Source of the DNA: Salinicoccus hispanicus
Lineage (GTDB): Bacteria; Bacillota; Bacilli; Staphylococcales; Salinicoccaceae
Direction: 5' to 3'
DNA length: 64,000 bases
Assembly (NCBI RefSeq): GCF_009831115.1
Contig: NZ_WUUK01000003.1
Coordinates: 372,001 to 436,000, forward strand
The position numbers and the translations under genes are program-made. The notes beneath the pieces were generated by a model. It was not told the DNA's origin, made no database searches, and saw nothing but the letters and a program-made list of their open reading frames with translations. Below, piece after piece: positions 39,586 to 49,450 of this stretch. Within the stretch, counting starts at the first letter, position 1; every line of letters starts with the position of its first letter.

Positions 39586-39617
39586 AGAATGCCATCCTTA
39601 TAACAGGATGGCATTCT
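39586..39617 (+). terminator. Hairpin after the acetoin-type operon
   Basis: AGAATGCCATCC/GGATGGCATTCT, 12-bp perfect stem with an 8-nt loop, immediately after the E2 stop. The following T run is poor, so termination may be partial. Confidence 0.6.
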
Positions 39618-39636
39618 GCATTTGAGGTGGTATAAT
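39608..39636 (+). promoter_or_regulatory. Promoter candidate of the SorC-family regulator
   Basis: Perfect TATAAT at 39631-39636, 17 bases after ATGGCA (4 of 6 to the -35 consensus). It overlaps the second arm of the preceding hairpin. Confidence 0.5.
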
Positions 39637-39658
39637 TTACCCATGAGAGGATGAGTTT

Positions 39659-40615
39659 ATGAGAGCCATTGTAGACGATAAAAAATTGATTGTTAAAGTA
39701 TGCAAACTCTACTACTTCGATGGAATGACACAGGCTCAGATTGCCAAAAGGATCGGCGTATCCAGACCGATCGTCTCCAAAATGCTGTCAAAAGCAAAGG
39801 AGGAAAAGATTGTCGAAATCTTTATCAAGGATGAGAGTGCCCATACAGTGGATCTCGAACTGCATATAGAAAAAAAGTACGGAATAAAGGAAGCCATTGT
39901 CGTATCAAAATCCGGCTATGGGTCTGGTGTACTGCTGGATCTTCTAGGACAGGCAGCGGCTTCCTATGTATCCAAGAAGATAGGCAATATCGGATCTCTT
40001 GGCATCAGCTGGGGGAAATCCGTTTCAAGCTTTGTCGATGCCTATCCATTTGAGAAGAATGAGAATGTAAAGGTCGTACCGCTTATCGGTGGCATGGGTC
40101 GCAGCGAACTTGATCTGCATTCCAACATGCTGACGCTTAAACTGGCACAGAAACTGCATACACATTGCAGCTATCTGTATGCACCCGCCATGCTAAAGAA
40201 TATCGATACAAAGAATAGGCTGCTGGAATCAGAAGATATCAACGGGGTCCTTCAGGAAGGAAATGCGGTCGATATGGCCATTGTGGGCATCGGCAACCCC
40301 GTTGTCCATTCCACCATGGAAGAGATCGGCTACCTCTCCAATGAAGATGTGGAGTCACTGAGAGAATCGAGCGCTATCGGGGACATCAACTCCTTTTTCT
40401 TCGATATTGATGGCGTACCTCTAACCCATCCGCTGAACGACAGCATCATCGGGGTCGACCTCGAGTCGCTAAAAGCCATCGGCACGACCATTGCCATCGC
40501 TACAGGTGACAACAAGACCCTGAGCATCCATTCGGCACTCCTCGGCGGGGCTGTGGATGTACTGGTAACAGATGACGAAACAGCACAGAAGATACTGGAT
40601 ATCGAACAAAAATAA
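39659..40615 (+). CDS. SorC/DeoR-family (sugar-binding) transcriptional regulator
   Basis: 318 residues. The N-terminal HTH reads MTQAQIAKRIGVSRPIVSKML (near 23-43), split by position, followed by a ~260-residue effector domain of the sugar-phosphate isomerase-like fold (SLGISWGKSV, VKVVPLIGGMG, ATGDNKTLSIHSALLGG). Family members respond to phosphorylated sugars or polyols. Being the only sugar-type regulator in the block, it is the prime candidate for the dyad shared by the gut and acetoin-type operons. AGAGGATG precedes ATG. Confidence 0.88.
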   Translation: MRAIVDDKKLIVKVCKLYYFDGMTQAQIAKRIGVSRPIVSKMLSKAKEEKIVEIFIKDESAHTVDLELHIEKKYGIKEAIVVSKSGYGSGVLLDLLGQAAASYVSKKIGNIGSLGISWGKSVSSFVDAYPFEKNENVKVVPLIGGMGRSELDLHSNMLTLKLAQKLHTHCSYLYAPAMLKNIDTKNRLLESEDINGVLQEGNAVDMAIVGIGNPVVHSTMEEIGYLSNEDVESLRESSAIGDINSFFFDIDGVPLTHPLNDSIIGVDLESLKAIGTTIAIATGDNKTLSIHSALLGGAVDVLVTDDETAQKILDIEQK

Positions 40616-40660
40616 AAACGACGGACCATCATGTCATCATATGATGGTCCGTCGTTTGCT
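40612..40660. terminator. Bidirectional terminator between the SorC-type regulator and clpC
   Basis: AACGACGGACCATCAT/ATGATGGTCCGTCGTT, a 16-bp perfect stem with an 8-nt loop, A-rich on the left and T-containing on the right. It serves the two convergent genes. Confidence 0.85.
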
Positions 40661-40663
40661 GTA

Positions 40664-43102
40664 TTATTCAGCTGTCACACTTTCTTTAGTCGTCACACTG
40701 AATTCGTCATCTTTATAATCGATTGTTACGATTCTGCCTTCAAGCTCTTCTCCGGAAAGGAGTGACTCACTGAGCCTATCTTCAATATGACGCTGGATGG
40801 AACGCGCAAGTGGACGTGCACCATATTCCGGATCATATCCTTCATCAGCAATTTTCTCTGTCGCAGCCTCAGTCACTTCAAGATGGATATCCTGACTGTC
40901 GAGGCGTTTCGTGAGCTGATTGATCATCAGCTTGACGATCTCTTTAAGATGTTCTTTTTCCAGACTGTGGAATACAATGATATCGTCCACACGGTTGATG
41001 AATTCAGGACGGAAAGTATTTTTCAGTTCCTTCATCATCGTGTTCTTGATGTTATCATAGTTACGTGTCTGATCCGTTGTACCGAAGCCGGCGAACTTAT
41101 TGTCCTTGAGCTCCTGTGCACCTACGTTTGATGTCATGACGATGATTGTATTACGGAAATCTACAGTACGTCCGTTGGAGTCTGTCAGACGACCATCATC
41201 CAGCACTTGCAGAAGCATGTTGAAGACATCCGGGTGTGCTTTTTCTATTTCATCAAAGAGTACGAGTGAATAAGGCTTTCTTCTCACTTTTTCAGTGAGC
41301 TGGCCACCATCTTCGTATCCGACATACCCTGGAGGTGAACCGACGAGACGGGAGACGGAATGCTTCTCCATATACTCACTCATATCGACACGGATCATCG
41401 CATCCTCTTCACCGAACATCGCTTCACTGAGCGCTCTGCCAAGTTCAGTTTTACCGACACCTGTCGGGCCAAGGAAAATAAAGCTGCCTATCGGACGCTT
41501 CGGATTTTTAAGTCCGGCACGTGCCCTTCTGACCGCCTTGGCGATGGACGTCACTGCATCCTCCTGACCGATGACACGGTTGTGCAGGATTGATTCAAGA
41601 TTCATCAGCCTATCCGACTCATCTTCAGCAATTTTCGAGAGTGGAATACCGGTGATGCCGCTGATGACGATTTCAATGTCACTTTTCTTAACAGACTGGG
41701 AAGCCTGACCCTGTTCCTTCTTCCAGTCATCTTCACGTTTTTTAAGCTCTTCTTCGAGTTTTGTCTGCTGATCCCTGTAGTTTGCTGCCGCTTCGAACTC
41801 CTGGCTCTGTACAGCAGAATCCTTCTCTTTCTTGATCGCTTCAAGTTTGCTTTCAAGGTCTTTCAGGTCCGGTGGGGATGTGTAGCTTCTGAGTCTCACT
41901 TTGGAGGACGCTTCGTCGATCAGGTCAATCGCCTTGTCCGGCAGGAATCTGTCCTGGACATAGCGGTCACTCATGACTGCCGCCGCTTCCAAGGCCTCGT
42001 CTGTAATTGTGATTCTATGGTGGGCTTCATAGCGGTCACGCAGTCCTCTGAGAATAAGGATCGCATCCTCAACATTCGGCTCATCCACCTGTACCGGCTG
42101 GAAACGGCGTTCCAGTGCTGCATCTTTTTCGATATGCTTACGGTACTCATCAAGCGTTGTCGCACCAATACATTGCAGTTCGCCACGGGCCAAAGCAGGT
42201 TTCAAGATGTTCGATGCATCAATAGCACCTTCTGCACCCCCTGCACCGATCAGTGTGTGGAGTTCATCGATGAAGAGGACAACGTTGCCCGCCTTATGGA
42301 TTTCCTCCATGACCTTCTTCATACGCTCTTCAAACTCACCACGGTATTTGGTACCTGCGACAACCGTTCCCATATCGAGGGACATGACACGCTTGTCCTT
42401 CAGCGTTTCAGGCACTTCATTTTTGATGATCGCCTGGGCAAGACCTTCAGCAATGGCCGTCTTACCTACACCCGGCTCACCAATCAGTACCGGATTATTC
42501 TTCGTTCTTCTGCTCAGGACTTCGATGACACGCGTAATCTCTTTGGAACGGCCGATTACCGGGTCGAGCATTTCGTCACGTGCAATCTGAGTCAGATCAC
42601 GCGCGAGTGAATCCAGTGTCGGCGTGTTATGGTCTTTTTTCATGCTTTCCTTCTGCTGGAACGACTCCGGGTTGCCGAGCATCTTGATGACAGCAGCCCG
42701 TGCTTTAGTAATGTTCAGATCGAGATTCGACAGTACACGTGCCGCAACGCCTTCACTCTCTCTGATCAGACCGAGCAGCAGGTGCTCTGTGCCTACGAAA
42801 TTATGGTGAAGCTTGCGTGCTTCATCCATGGAAAGTTCAATGACTTTCTTTGCTCTCGGTGTATAGTGGATGGAAGAAGATGGTTCTGTCCCTTCATTGA
42901 TCAGGTTGAATACTTCTTCTTTCACTTTCTCTTCGGTGATATTGAAGGATGCGAGCACTTTGGCCGCGATACCTTCATTTTCTTTAACCAGGCCGAGCAG
43001 CAGGTGCTCTGTGCCGATATTGGAATGTTTGAGGTTGATTGCTTCTTCCTGTGCATAAGCAAGCACTTTCTGGGCTCTTTCAGTTAATCTGCCAAATAGC
43101 AT
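40664..43102 (-). CDS. clpC: AAA+ ATPase ClpC
   Basis: 812 residues. Two N-terminal repeats ([19 protein letters not shown] and [15 protein letters not shown]), D1 with Walker A GEPGVGKT, a UVR/M-domain ([20 protein letters not shown]), D2 with Walker [11 protein letters not shown], and the ClpP-binding region near NKFAGFG. It unfolds protein for ClpP; McsB phosphoarginine marks and MecA direct substrates to it. Last gene of the CtsR-controlled operon. Confidence 0.99.
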   Translation of the reverse strand: MLFGRLTERAQKVLAYAQEEAINLKHSNIGTEHLLLGLVKENEGIAAKVLASFNITEEKVKEEVFNLINEGTEPSSSIHYTPRAKKVIELSMDEARKLHHNFVGTEHLLLGLIRESEGVAARVLSNLDLNITKARAAVIKMLGNPESFQQKESMKKDHNTPTLDSLARDLTQIARDEMLDPVIGRSKEITRVIEVLSRRTKNNPVLIGEPGVGKTAIAEGLAQAIIKNEVPETLKDKRVMSLDMGTVVAGTKYRGEFEERMKKVMEEIHKAGNVVLFIDELHTLIGAGGAEGAIDASNILKPALARGELQCIGATTLDEYRKHIEKDAALERRFQPVQVDEPNVEDAILILRGLRDRYEAHHRITITDEALEAAAVMSDRYVQDRFLPDKAIDLIDEASSKVRLRSYTSPPDLKDLESKLEAIKKEKDSAVQSQEFEAAANYRDQQTKLEEELKKREDDWKKEQGQASQSVKKSDIEIVISGITGIPLSKIAEDESDRLMNLESILHNRVIGQEDAVTSIAKAVRRARAGLKNPKRPIGSFIFLGPTGVGKTELGRALSEAMFGEEDAMIRVDMSEYMEKHSVSRLVGSPPGYVGYEDGGQLTEKVRRKPYSLVLFDEIEKAHPDVFNMLLQVLDDGRLTDSNGRTVDFRNTIIVMTSNVGAQELKDNKFAGFGTTDQTRNYDNIKNTMMKELKNTFRPEFINRVDDIIVFHSLEKEHLKEIVKLMINQLTKRLDSQDIHLEVTEAATEKIADEGYDPEYGARPLARSIQRHIEDRLSESLLSGEELEGRIVTIDYKDDEFSVTTKESVTAE

Positions 43103-43103
43103 A

Positions 43104-44132
43104 TTATTCCCCTCCTAGTAGTTGTCTCATCAATGCCGCACGCTCTTCTTCAACAGCGCGCTCCAGTGATGCTATTTCTTTATTCTGTTCATTCAGGCGC
43201 ATCTTGATGAATGCTGGCTGAATCAGTTGAATCCATTTTTGGAATTGAAAATCTTCATGTTCTATCAGCTCAAGGTCGATTCCGAGTTTGATATCACTCA
43301 GACATTTGGCCGCTTCCTTCAGCGGAAGCTTGAAAGCATGCTTCAGTATACCGTATGAACGGTAGACCGAATCCTTCACTTCAATCAGATGTTCACTTTT
43401 GAACTGTGAGCGCATCTCGATCTCCTCTTCCACTATCCGTTCCTTCAATTCGTCCAGATTGCTGATGATCTCCTCTTCAGTCTGACCAAGCGTCAGCTGG
43501 TTGGAAAGCTGGTATATGTGGCCAAGGGGGATGGAGCCTTCTCCATATATGCCTCTCAATGTAAAACCGAAACGACTCAGGTTCGCCGCCAGTGTCTGAA
43601 TTCTGCTGCCGAACGTCATCGCCGGCAGATGCAGCATGACCGAAGCTCTGAGGCCGGTACCAATATTGGTCGGACATGCTGTCAGATAACCATACTGGTC
43701 ATCGAATGCATAACCTACTTCGGACTCTATTTCATCATCGATCTCATTCGCTTTATTATAGAGCGACATCAAGGACATCCCGACACCCATCGTCTGGATG
43801 CGCAGGTGGTCTTCTTCGTTGACCATGATGGAAATCGACTCTTCTTCATTAATGTAGCTGAGCAGTCCCCGCTTTGTAAACAGTGGACTGATCAGATGCT
43901 TTTCGACCATTAATGCCTTGTCTTCAAATTGAAGGGTGTCCATCTGTATACGTCTGTACCCTGTCAGTGTATCATCCAATCTATCCAATACAGGTTTAAG
44001 CTGCGCGTCATCGTTCATCATATGAGGGAACGGCAGATTGCTGATATTCCTCGCCAGCCTGACCCGTGTCGACATCTCGACAGGCAGCTCTTCGACATTG
44101 TGCATCCATGGACTGATATGGCTATACTCCAT
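43104..44132 (-). CDS. mcsB: Protein arginine kinase McsB
   Basis: 342 residues from ATG ([12 protein letters not shown]), 5 bases after AGGTGA; a longer in-frame start would overlap mcsA widely. The phosphagen-kinase fold shows [34 protein letters not shown] and RGIYGEGS. McsB phosphorylates arginines on proteins for ClpCP and inactivates CtsR. The gene overlaps mcsA by 11 bases, indicating coupling with its activator. Confidence 0.97.
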   Translation of the reverse strand: MEYSHISPWMHNVEELPVEMSTRVRLARNISNLPFPHMMNDDAQLKPVLDRLDDTLTGYRRIQMDTLQFEDKALMVEKHLISPLFTKRGLLSYINEEESISIMVNEEDHLRIQTMGVGMSLMSLYNKANEIDDEIESEVGYAFDDQYGYLTACPTNIGTGLRASVMLHLPAMTFGSRIQTLAANLSRFGFTLRGIYGEGSIPLGHIYQLSNQLTLGQTEEEIISNLDELKERIVEEEIEMRSQFKSEHLIEVKDSVYRSYGILKHAFKLPLKEAAKCLSDIKLGIDLELIEHEDFQFQKWIQLIQPAFIKMRLNEQNKEIASLERAVEEERAALMRQLLGGE

Positions 44133-44640
44133 TGCTGTCACCTGCCTGTTCCAATGCTCTGATTTCATCCCGTACGACAACCGCCTCTTCAAACTCCTGA
44201 GTTTCGACGAGCTGTGCCAGTCTTTCCTTCAATGCTTCGATTTTTCTTTTGGTTTGCAGATGGGCCCGCGATTTCATCGGCACTTTGCCTACGTGCTCCG
44301 ACTGATGCGCCTGTACTCGGCTCACGATATCCGGCACCTGCTCTTCAAATGTGTCATAGCAGTCGGGACAGCCGAACTTGCCCATATGGACGATGGTATT
44401 GATCGTCGAGCCGCACGTGGAACACTGTCTAGGCTGCTGCTTGGACTGATGCATCGATGGGTGCTGGGACAGTGATTGCAGCAGCTTCTGGATATTGAAT
44501 GTATCGTCCGGATAGCTGAAGTCATTTTCAAATGAAGCATTGGCACACTGCTCACAAAGGAACTTCTCCGTCTTTTCGAGACCATTGCCTTTGGATATGT
44601 GGATCGTCGCTTCCCTTTCATTGCAGGATTCGCATTTCAT
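44122..44640 (-). CDS. mcsA: McsA, zinc-binding activator of McsB
   Basis: 172 residues. Four CxxC pairs (CESC, CEQC, CSTC, CPDC) bind zinc; the C-terminus has a UVR motif (LAQLVETQEFEEAVVVRDEI). It activates McsB kinase and senses heavy metals and thiol stress in Staphylococcus. 4 bases after ctsR. Confidence 0.97.
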   Translation of the reverse strand: MKCESCNEREATIHISKGNGLEKTEKFLCEQCANASFENDFSYPDDTFNIQKLLQSLSQHPSMHQSKQQPRQCSTCGSTINTIVHMGKFGCPDCYDTFEEQVPDIVSRVQAHQSEHVGKVPMKSRAHLQTKRKIEALKERLAQLVETQEFEEAVVVRDEIRALEQAGDSNGV

Positions 44641-44644
44641 CCCC

Positions 44645-45112
44645 TCACTCCTCGCTGTAGAGAATGACGTCGATCACCCTCATAAGAATATTTGCCCTGA
44701 GGCGGTCACGATATGGCAGGTCGAGCATCAGGCTCTCCCTTTCCAGTACCGCATCTATGATTTTTGCTTCTTTTCGTGTAACCACTTCATTCTCCATCAG
44801 AGACTGGACGATGCGATTCGCATTCTGCTGTGAGATGCCGTCCCCGATCAATTGCTTCAGACGTGCCAGATAATCGGATTTGGAATGCGTTTCGACTTTC
44901 GTGATCCGGATGTATCCGCCACCGCCTCTTTTGCTTTCGACGGTGTAGCCGTGCTCATTAGTAAAACGGGTTTTTATTACATAATTCAGCTGTGAGGGGA
45001 CACAGTCGAACTTCTCAGCGATATGCGCACGCTTGATTTCGACGACTTCACCGCCGGACTGCTCAATCAGCTGTTTCAGGTACTGTTCGATTATATCCGA
45101 CATATTGCGCAT
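44645..45112 (-). CDS. ctsR: Transcriptional repressor of class III stress genes CtsR
   Basis: 155 residues. The winged helix with the beta-hairpin (GYTVESKRGGGGYIRI) that reads the heptad operator is intact, including the glycine-rich wing thought to sense heat. AGGGGTG precedes ATG (MRNMSDIIEQYL). Autoregulated: a CtsR box lies 13 bases upstream of the start codon. Confidence 0.98.
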   Translation of the reverse strand: MRNMSDIIEQYLKQLIEQSGGEVVEIKRAHIAEKFDCVPSQLNYVIKTRFTNEHGYTVESKRGGGGYIRITKVETHSKSDYLARLKQLIGDGISQQNANRIVQSLMENEVVTRKEAKIIDAVLERESLMLDLPYRDRLRANILMRVIDVILYSEE

Positions 45113-45124
45113 TTCATCACCCCT

Positions 45125-45141
45125 TTTGACCTTCTTTGACT
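45125..45141 (-). promoter_or_regulatory. CtsR operator
   Basis: AGTCAAA-GAA-GGTCAAA, the tandem heptad recognised by CtsR ((A/G)GTCAAA-NAN-(A/G)GTCAAA), placed just downstream of the -10 and covering the likely transcription start. Confidence 0.92.
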
Positions 45142-45144
45142 ATA

Positions 45145-45173
45145 ATTATATATCCTATGATCCAATATGGCAA
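45145..45173 (-). promoter_or_regulatory. Promoter of the ctsR operon
   Basis: TTGCCA-17-TATAAT on the minus strand, immediately upstream of the CtsR box. Confidence 0.85.
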
Positions 45174-45205
45174 ATGGAATGTTTTGCAAATTCACTCTTT
45201 ATTTT

Positions 45206-45219
45206 TGTAACCGTTTGCA
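45206..45219 (+). promoter_or_regulatory. cre site upstream of nupC
   Basis: TGTAACCGTTTGCA matches TGWAANCGNTNWCA at 13 of 14 positions. TATAAT sequences occur at 45221-45226 and 45278-45283, either of which could be the nupC -10; no good -35 accompanies them. Supports carbon catabolite control of nucleoside uptake. Confidence 0.65.
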
Positions 45220-45315
45220 TTATAATTAATCAGGATGTTCCATCAATCGTGCATATACAGAAAGAAACACTCTATTATATAATGTACAAAACTTACTATT
45301 TATGAGGTGACAGAC

Positions 45316-46527
45316 TTGAATATTATTATGGGTATCATCGGAATCGCGTTTACATTCCTACTGGCATGGATTGTCAGCAGTGACCGCAAGCGTGCTTTCA
45401 GTAAATGGAAGAACATACTGATTCTTCTTGCCATCCAGTTGCTACTTGCCTTCATTCTTCTTTCCACTGGTGCCGGAGAAGCACTGATTGGCGCACTTGC
45501 AGCCGGCTTCAACGCTTTACTCGGGTTTGCCGCTGAAGGTGTTGCATTCGTCATGGGCGACCTGACCACACTTGAAGATGGTTCACCTGCAGATGTGTTC
45601 TTATTTAACGTATTGCTGCCGATCATCGTCATTTCCGCACTGATAGGAATTCTGCAGTTCACTAAAATTCTGCCACTGATCATTCGTCTACTTGGTCTAC
45701 TATTGACAAAAATCACCGGTATGGGATATCTCGAGTCGTACAATGGTGCTGCTTCAATGATCCTTGGTCAGTCTGAAGTATTCATTTCACTCAAGAACCA
45801 GCTGCCGCACTTGCCTAAACACCGTCTTTATACATTATCAGCACAGGCGATGAGTTCAGTATCACTTTCCATCGTCGCTGCATACATGACGATGCTGGAA
45901 CCGCAATATGTTGTAACAGCAATCGTCCTCAATCTATTCGGTACATACGTCATTGTCCACATCCTCAATCCGTATGACGTAACGGATACAGAAGATGCGG
46001 CAGATGTCGATGATAATCCTGATGCAGGAAAATCATTCTTCCAGGTGCTTGGAGACTACATCATGGATGGTGCCAGAGTCGCATTGACCGTAGCAGCGAT
46101 GCTGATCGGCTACATTGCACTCATTGCCATCCTGAACCAGGCATTCCTGCTTATTCCTGGTGTAAATATTACTTTCCAAGATGTCCTTGGCTACATCTTC
46201 ATGCCGATTGCATTCCTGATCGGTGTGCCATGGTCGGAAGCCCAGCAAGTGGGTAGCCTGATGGCCACGAAGCTGATTACGAACGAATTCGTCGCGATGC
46301 TCGACTATACGACAATGGCAGAAGAACTCAGCCGCAAGTCCCAGGCAATGATTTCCGTATTCCTGGTATCATTTGCGAACTTCTCAAGTATCGGTATCAT
46401 TGCAGGATCTGTTAAGGGTCTGCATAACGAAAGCGGCGACAAAGTTGCACGCTTCGGTCTGAAACTTGTTTACGGTGCTTCCCTCGTCAGCGTTCTGACA
46501 GCAGCAGTCGTCGGCTTCTTCGCTTAG
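45316..46527 (+). CDS. nupC: NupC-type concentrative nucleoside transporter
   Basis: 403 residues from a TTG start (M-NIIMGIIGIAFTF), 5 bases after TGAGGTGA; an in-frame GTG upstream is inside that site. The CNT family signature regions are visible: GMGYLESYNGAASMILGQSE (substrate site, split by position) and SFANFSSIGIIAGSVKGL. About nine membrane helices. It imports nucleosides with protons or sodium. It is divergent from ctsR. Confidence 0.94.
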   Translation: MNIIMGIIGIAFTFLLAWIVSSDRKRAFSKWKNILILLAIQLLLAFILLSTGAGEALIGALAAGFNALLGFAAEGVAFVMGDLTTLEDGSPADVFLFNVLLPIIVISALIGILQFTKILPLIIRLLGLLLTKITGMGYLESYNGAASMILGQSEVFISLKNQLPHLPKHRLYTLSAQAMSSVSLSIVAAYMTMLEPQYVVTAIVLNLFGTYVIVHILNPYDVTDTEDAADVDDNPDAGKSFFQVLGDYIMDGARVALTVAAMLIGYIALIAILNQAFLLIPGVNITFQDVLGYIFMPIAFLIGVPWSEAQQVGSLMATKLITNEFVAMLDYTTMAEELSRKSQAMISVFLVSFANFSSIGIIAGSVKGLHNESGDKVARFGLKLVYGASLVSVLTAAVVGFFA

Positions 46528-46537
46528 AAATTCATAG

Positions 46538-46576
46538 CAAATAAAAATACAGGCCAATGGCCTGTATTTTTATTTG
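46538..46576. terminator. Bidirectional terminator between nupC and the Crp/Fnr gene
   Basis: CAAATAAAAATACAGGCC-AAT-GGCCTGTATTTTTATTTG, an 18-bp perfect stem with A and T runs built into its arms. Confidence 0.92.
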
Positions 46577-46593
46577 CTTCATATTTGATCGAA

Positions 46594-47307
46594 TCAACTA
46601 CTAGAGGACGATAAGGCGTTCAGATTCAAAACGCGAATGACGCGCTGGTCCTTTTGTTCAATCCAACCCTCATTTTCAAATTTACCCAACTTTCGACTGA
46701 TGGTTTCGGGAGTGGTTCCAAGAAAGGATGCAAGATCCTTCCGAGACATCGGCAGATGGAATTCCATGGAATCTTTTTCTTCCGCCTGCTGTACCAGGTA
46801 GAAGGCGATACGCGAATCTATATCTTCTGTTGCAAAACGTGTCATCTGCATTTCCGTCCGTTCAAGACGGTCGGAGAATTCATTGAGAATCTTTAAAGAA
46901 ATGCTTGGAAATATCCTAAGGAGTGCATTCAGATCATTTCGCTGTATACTACAGATCTCTGTTTTTTCCATGGCTTCTGCATACACATCATGTATCGATT
47001 CCTTAAAGAGCGCAAGTTCACCGGTAAAGTCACCCGGGTACAGAATCCTGACCAGCTGCTCTTTTCCATTCTCGGATAGCCGGTAGATTTTAATTTTTCC
47101 ACGATGAATGATATAAAGTGAACTTGAGACGTCACCTGCACTATATAAAGGTTCCCCTCTCCTTAGAGAGATAGGACGTGTTGTTTTCACGACTTCCCTC
47201 ATTTCTTCTTCTTGAAGATGATTGAAGATCGGTACAATGGCAACACACGACTGGGCCGTTTTTTTACTATTCTGCGCTGTATGACTGCAAACTTCCTGCT
47301 CCTCCAT
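46594..47307 (-). CDS. Crp/Fnr-family transcriptional regulator (Flp-like)
   Basis: 237 residues. Cyclic-nucleotide-binding-type barrel (LRRGEPLYSAGDVSSSLYII, FTGELALFKES), dimer helix and a Crp-type HTH (SRKDLASFLGTTPETISRKL, near 187-206). N-terminal cysteines at residues 7 and 21 could support redox or metal sensing, but the four-Cys FNR cluster motif is absent. It lies beside the P-type ATPase gene, whose control region has FNR-type boxes. GGAGGA precedes ATG. Confidence 0.88.
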   Translation of the reverse strand: MEEQEVCSHTAQNSKKTAQSCVAIVPIFNHLQEEEMREVVKTTRPISLRRGEPLYSAGDVSSSLYIIHRGKIKIYRLSENGKEQLVRILYPGDFTGELALFKESIHDVYAEAMEKTEICSIQRNDLNALLRIFPSISLKILNEFSDRLERTEMQMTRFATEDIDSRIAFYLVQQAEEKDSMEFHLPMSRKDLASFLGTTPETISRKLGKFENEGWIEQKDQRVIRVLNLNALSSSSS

Positions 47308-47431
47308 GTCTATCCTCCTCCATACACCAATACTATATAAACTATTTTACAGAATTTCCAGTTGAACATACCAGCAACTAAAAAATATAAAGCGAAAAGA
47401 TGTCTTACCCGAATGGGTCATCTCCTCAAAA

Positions 47432-49327
47432 TCAAACAGGTTTAATCTTTAAGTCCTGCCTTGATTTTTTAGAGGGACGTTTGAAACTCATCAGCCGCAT
47501 GGCATTCAGAATGACAATCAGTACGCTTGCTTCGTGGATAAACATGCCGGAAGCCAGATGGACGGAACCCATAAGCACACCAATCAGCAGAATTACGACA
47601 ATACTAACGGCAAAGAACGTATTCTGTTTCATATTTCGTATTGTGGCCTTCGACAGTGAGTGGGCATGGGATAGTTGCATCAGCCTATCGGCCATCAGGA
47701 CGACATCTGCAGTTTCCATCGCAACATCCGTACCACCCTCACCCATTGCAATGCCGACATCCGATGCGGCGATTGCTGGTGCATCATTGACACCATCACC
47801 TGCCATGGCGACCGTATGCCCCTGTGCTTTCAGTCGTCTCACGAAAGCCACCTTTTCTTCAGGCAATAGTTCGGCATGGAATTCATCCAGTCCCAATCTT
47901 GAGGCAACGAGTTCAGCAGTATGCTGATTGTCACCGGTCAGCATGATGATTCTTCTGATGCCATTATTTCTCATTCGAGCGAGTGCAGCCACTGCATCTT
48001 CGCGGATCTCATCGGCAATCGAGAAGATGCCGGCTAACTTCTTGTCCACGGCGATGAGGATCGCTGTGTTTCCAAGCTTTTCACGTTCCACCGCATAAGC
48101 TTCGATTTCAGTTGGGATAGCGATTTTTTTCTCTGACATCAGCTTCCGGTTGCCGATAGTCAGAACCCGTCCTCTCACTCTGGCCTCCAGACCGTTTCCT
48201 TTGATGACGTCCACCTGTCCAGCCTCCTGGTCGAGGACCAATCCTCTGGTTTCCGCTTCTTTGACAATCGTTTGTCCAAGGTGGTGTTCAGAGCCTATCT
48301 CTGCTTGTGCCACCCAGTTGAGCAATTCCAATTCCTTGTGTGAATCGAAGGCTTTAATTTCAGTCACTGACGGTTTCCCTTTAGTCAATGTACCCGTTTT
48401 GTCTAATACGATCGTATCCACTTTCGAGAAACGGTCCATCACTTCTCCACCTTTGACCAGCACACCATTTTTTGCGCCATTGCCGATGCCTGCTACACTG
48501 GAAACCGGTGCACCAATGATCAACGCACCCGGACAAGCGATGACAAGGAAAGTGATTGCGAGATGCAGGTTTCTTGTCAAAATATACACCAGGATGGAGA
48601 GCACTATTACTGCAGGTGTATAGATATCCGCGAATCTGTTCAGAAATTTTTCTGTTTTCGATTTTGATTCCTGCGCTTCTTCTACAAGCTCAATGATCTT
48701 TGCGAATGTTGTATCATTCCCGACTTTTTCAGCGATCACTTCTATATAGCCGGTATCAATGATTGTACTGCTGAACACATTGTCCCCAATGCTTTTGGAA
48801 GCCGGTACAGATTCACCCGTGATAGCTGCTTCATCAAGGGAAGCATTCCCACTGACTATTCTACCGTCCACTGGCACTTTTCCACCCGTACGGATGAGGA
48901 CATGGTCCCCTTTGCTCACTTCTTCCACCGGCACTGTCTGGCTGATGTCGTCCCGAACTACCGTCGCTTCCTGTGGTGTCATATCGATCAAATTCTTTAA
49001 GGAAGAACGTGTTTTTTCCAACGTTCGCGCTTCCAGATAATCGCCGAAAAGGAACAGGAAGGTCACAACAGCCGACTCCACATATTCTCCAATGAAAAGC
49101 GCACCAATGACCGCAATCGTTACGAGCACTTCAATACTGAAGGCCTTCATGCTAATCGCCTGCAAGGCCTTCAATGCAATCGGACTTCCGGCCATGACAG
49201 TCGCAATGATCAGGGTGAACTGCCGCAGGACATCGAAACCTGTGAAGTGGAAAATGAGCGTCAATACCAATAGTAATGCAGACAGAAAAGTAATCGCTTT
49301 TTTATGCTTATGAATAAGACCCACCAT
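47432..49327 (-). CDS. P1B-type heavy-metal translocating ATPase with CPG motif
   Basis: 631 residues from ATG 9 bases after GAGGAG; a TTG three codons earlier is ignored. It has TGES (170-173), the membrane metal motif CPG (265-267) rather than CPC, DKTGT (phosphorylated Asp near 309), a nucleotide domain with SEHHL where most P1B pumps have SEHPL, and GDGVNDAPA. No N-terminal metal-binding domain is fused; a separate HMA protein is encoded divergently. Metal not deducible: the CPG class is uncharacterised to my knowledge. Confidence 0.88.
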   Translation of the reverse strand: MVGLIHKHKKAITFLSALLLVLTLIFHFTGFDVLRQFTLIIATVMAGSPIALKALQAISMKAFSIEVLVTIAVIGALFIGEYVESAVVTFLFLFGDYLEARTLEKTRSSLKNLIDMTPQEATVVRDDISQTVPVEEVSKGDHVLIRTGGKVPVDGRIVSGNASLDEAAITGESVPASKSIGDNVFSSTIIDTGYIEVIAEKVGNDTTFAKIIELVEEAQESKSKTEKFLNRFADIYTPAVIVLSILVYILTRNLHLAITFLVIACPGALIIGAPVSSVAGIGNGAKNGVLVKGGEVMDRFSKVDTIVLDKTGTLTKGKPSVTEIKAFDSHKELELLNWVAQAEIGSEHHLGQTIVKEAETRGLVLDQEAGQVDVIKGNGLEARVRGRVLTIGNRKLMSEKKIAIPTEIEAYAVEREKLGNTAILIAVDKKLAGIFSIADEIREDAVAALARMRNNGIRRIIMLTGDNQHTAELVASRLGLDEFHAELLPEEKVAFVRRLKAQGHTVAMAGDGVNDAPAIAASDVGIAMGEGGTDVAMETADVVLMADRLMQLSHAHSLSKATIRNMKQNTFFAVSIVVILLIGVLMGSVHLASGMFIHEASVLIVILNAMRLMSFKRPSKKSRQDLKIKPV

Positions 49328-49370
49328 TTCGTTCAACTCCTCTTTTAAAGTGTATTTTCTTTACACTCCT

Positions 49371-49412
49371 ATCTTAAGTGATTTTAAAAAAGAATAACTT
49401 GACTCCCATCAA
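49371..49412 (-). promoter_or_regulatory. FNR-type box and promoter of the metal ATPase gene
   Basis: TTGACTCCCATCAA at 49399-49412 matches TTGAT-N4-ATCAA at 9 of 10 positions. TAAGAT at 49371-49376 is the likely -10 on the minus strand; the box centre then lies 41.5 bases upstream of the predicted start, the class II activator position. Confidence 0.7.
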
Positions 49413-49450
49413 GAACGAAGTTTTTCGAATATATTTTTTACCCCAAAAGA

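Noticed and set aside
26734-40660. Catabolic block as an integrated mobile element
   Set aside because: No transposase, integrase, tRNA target or flanking direct repeat was found, and codon use looks like the neighbours by eye.
47308-47431. Small hairpin GATG-ACCC-ATTC-GGGT as a terminator of the metal ATPase gene
   Set aside because: The stem is only 4 plus 4 bp with mismatches and a weak T run, so it was not listed as a feature.
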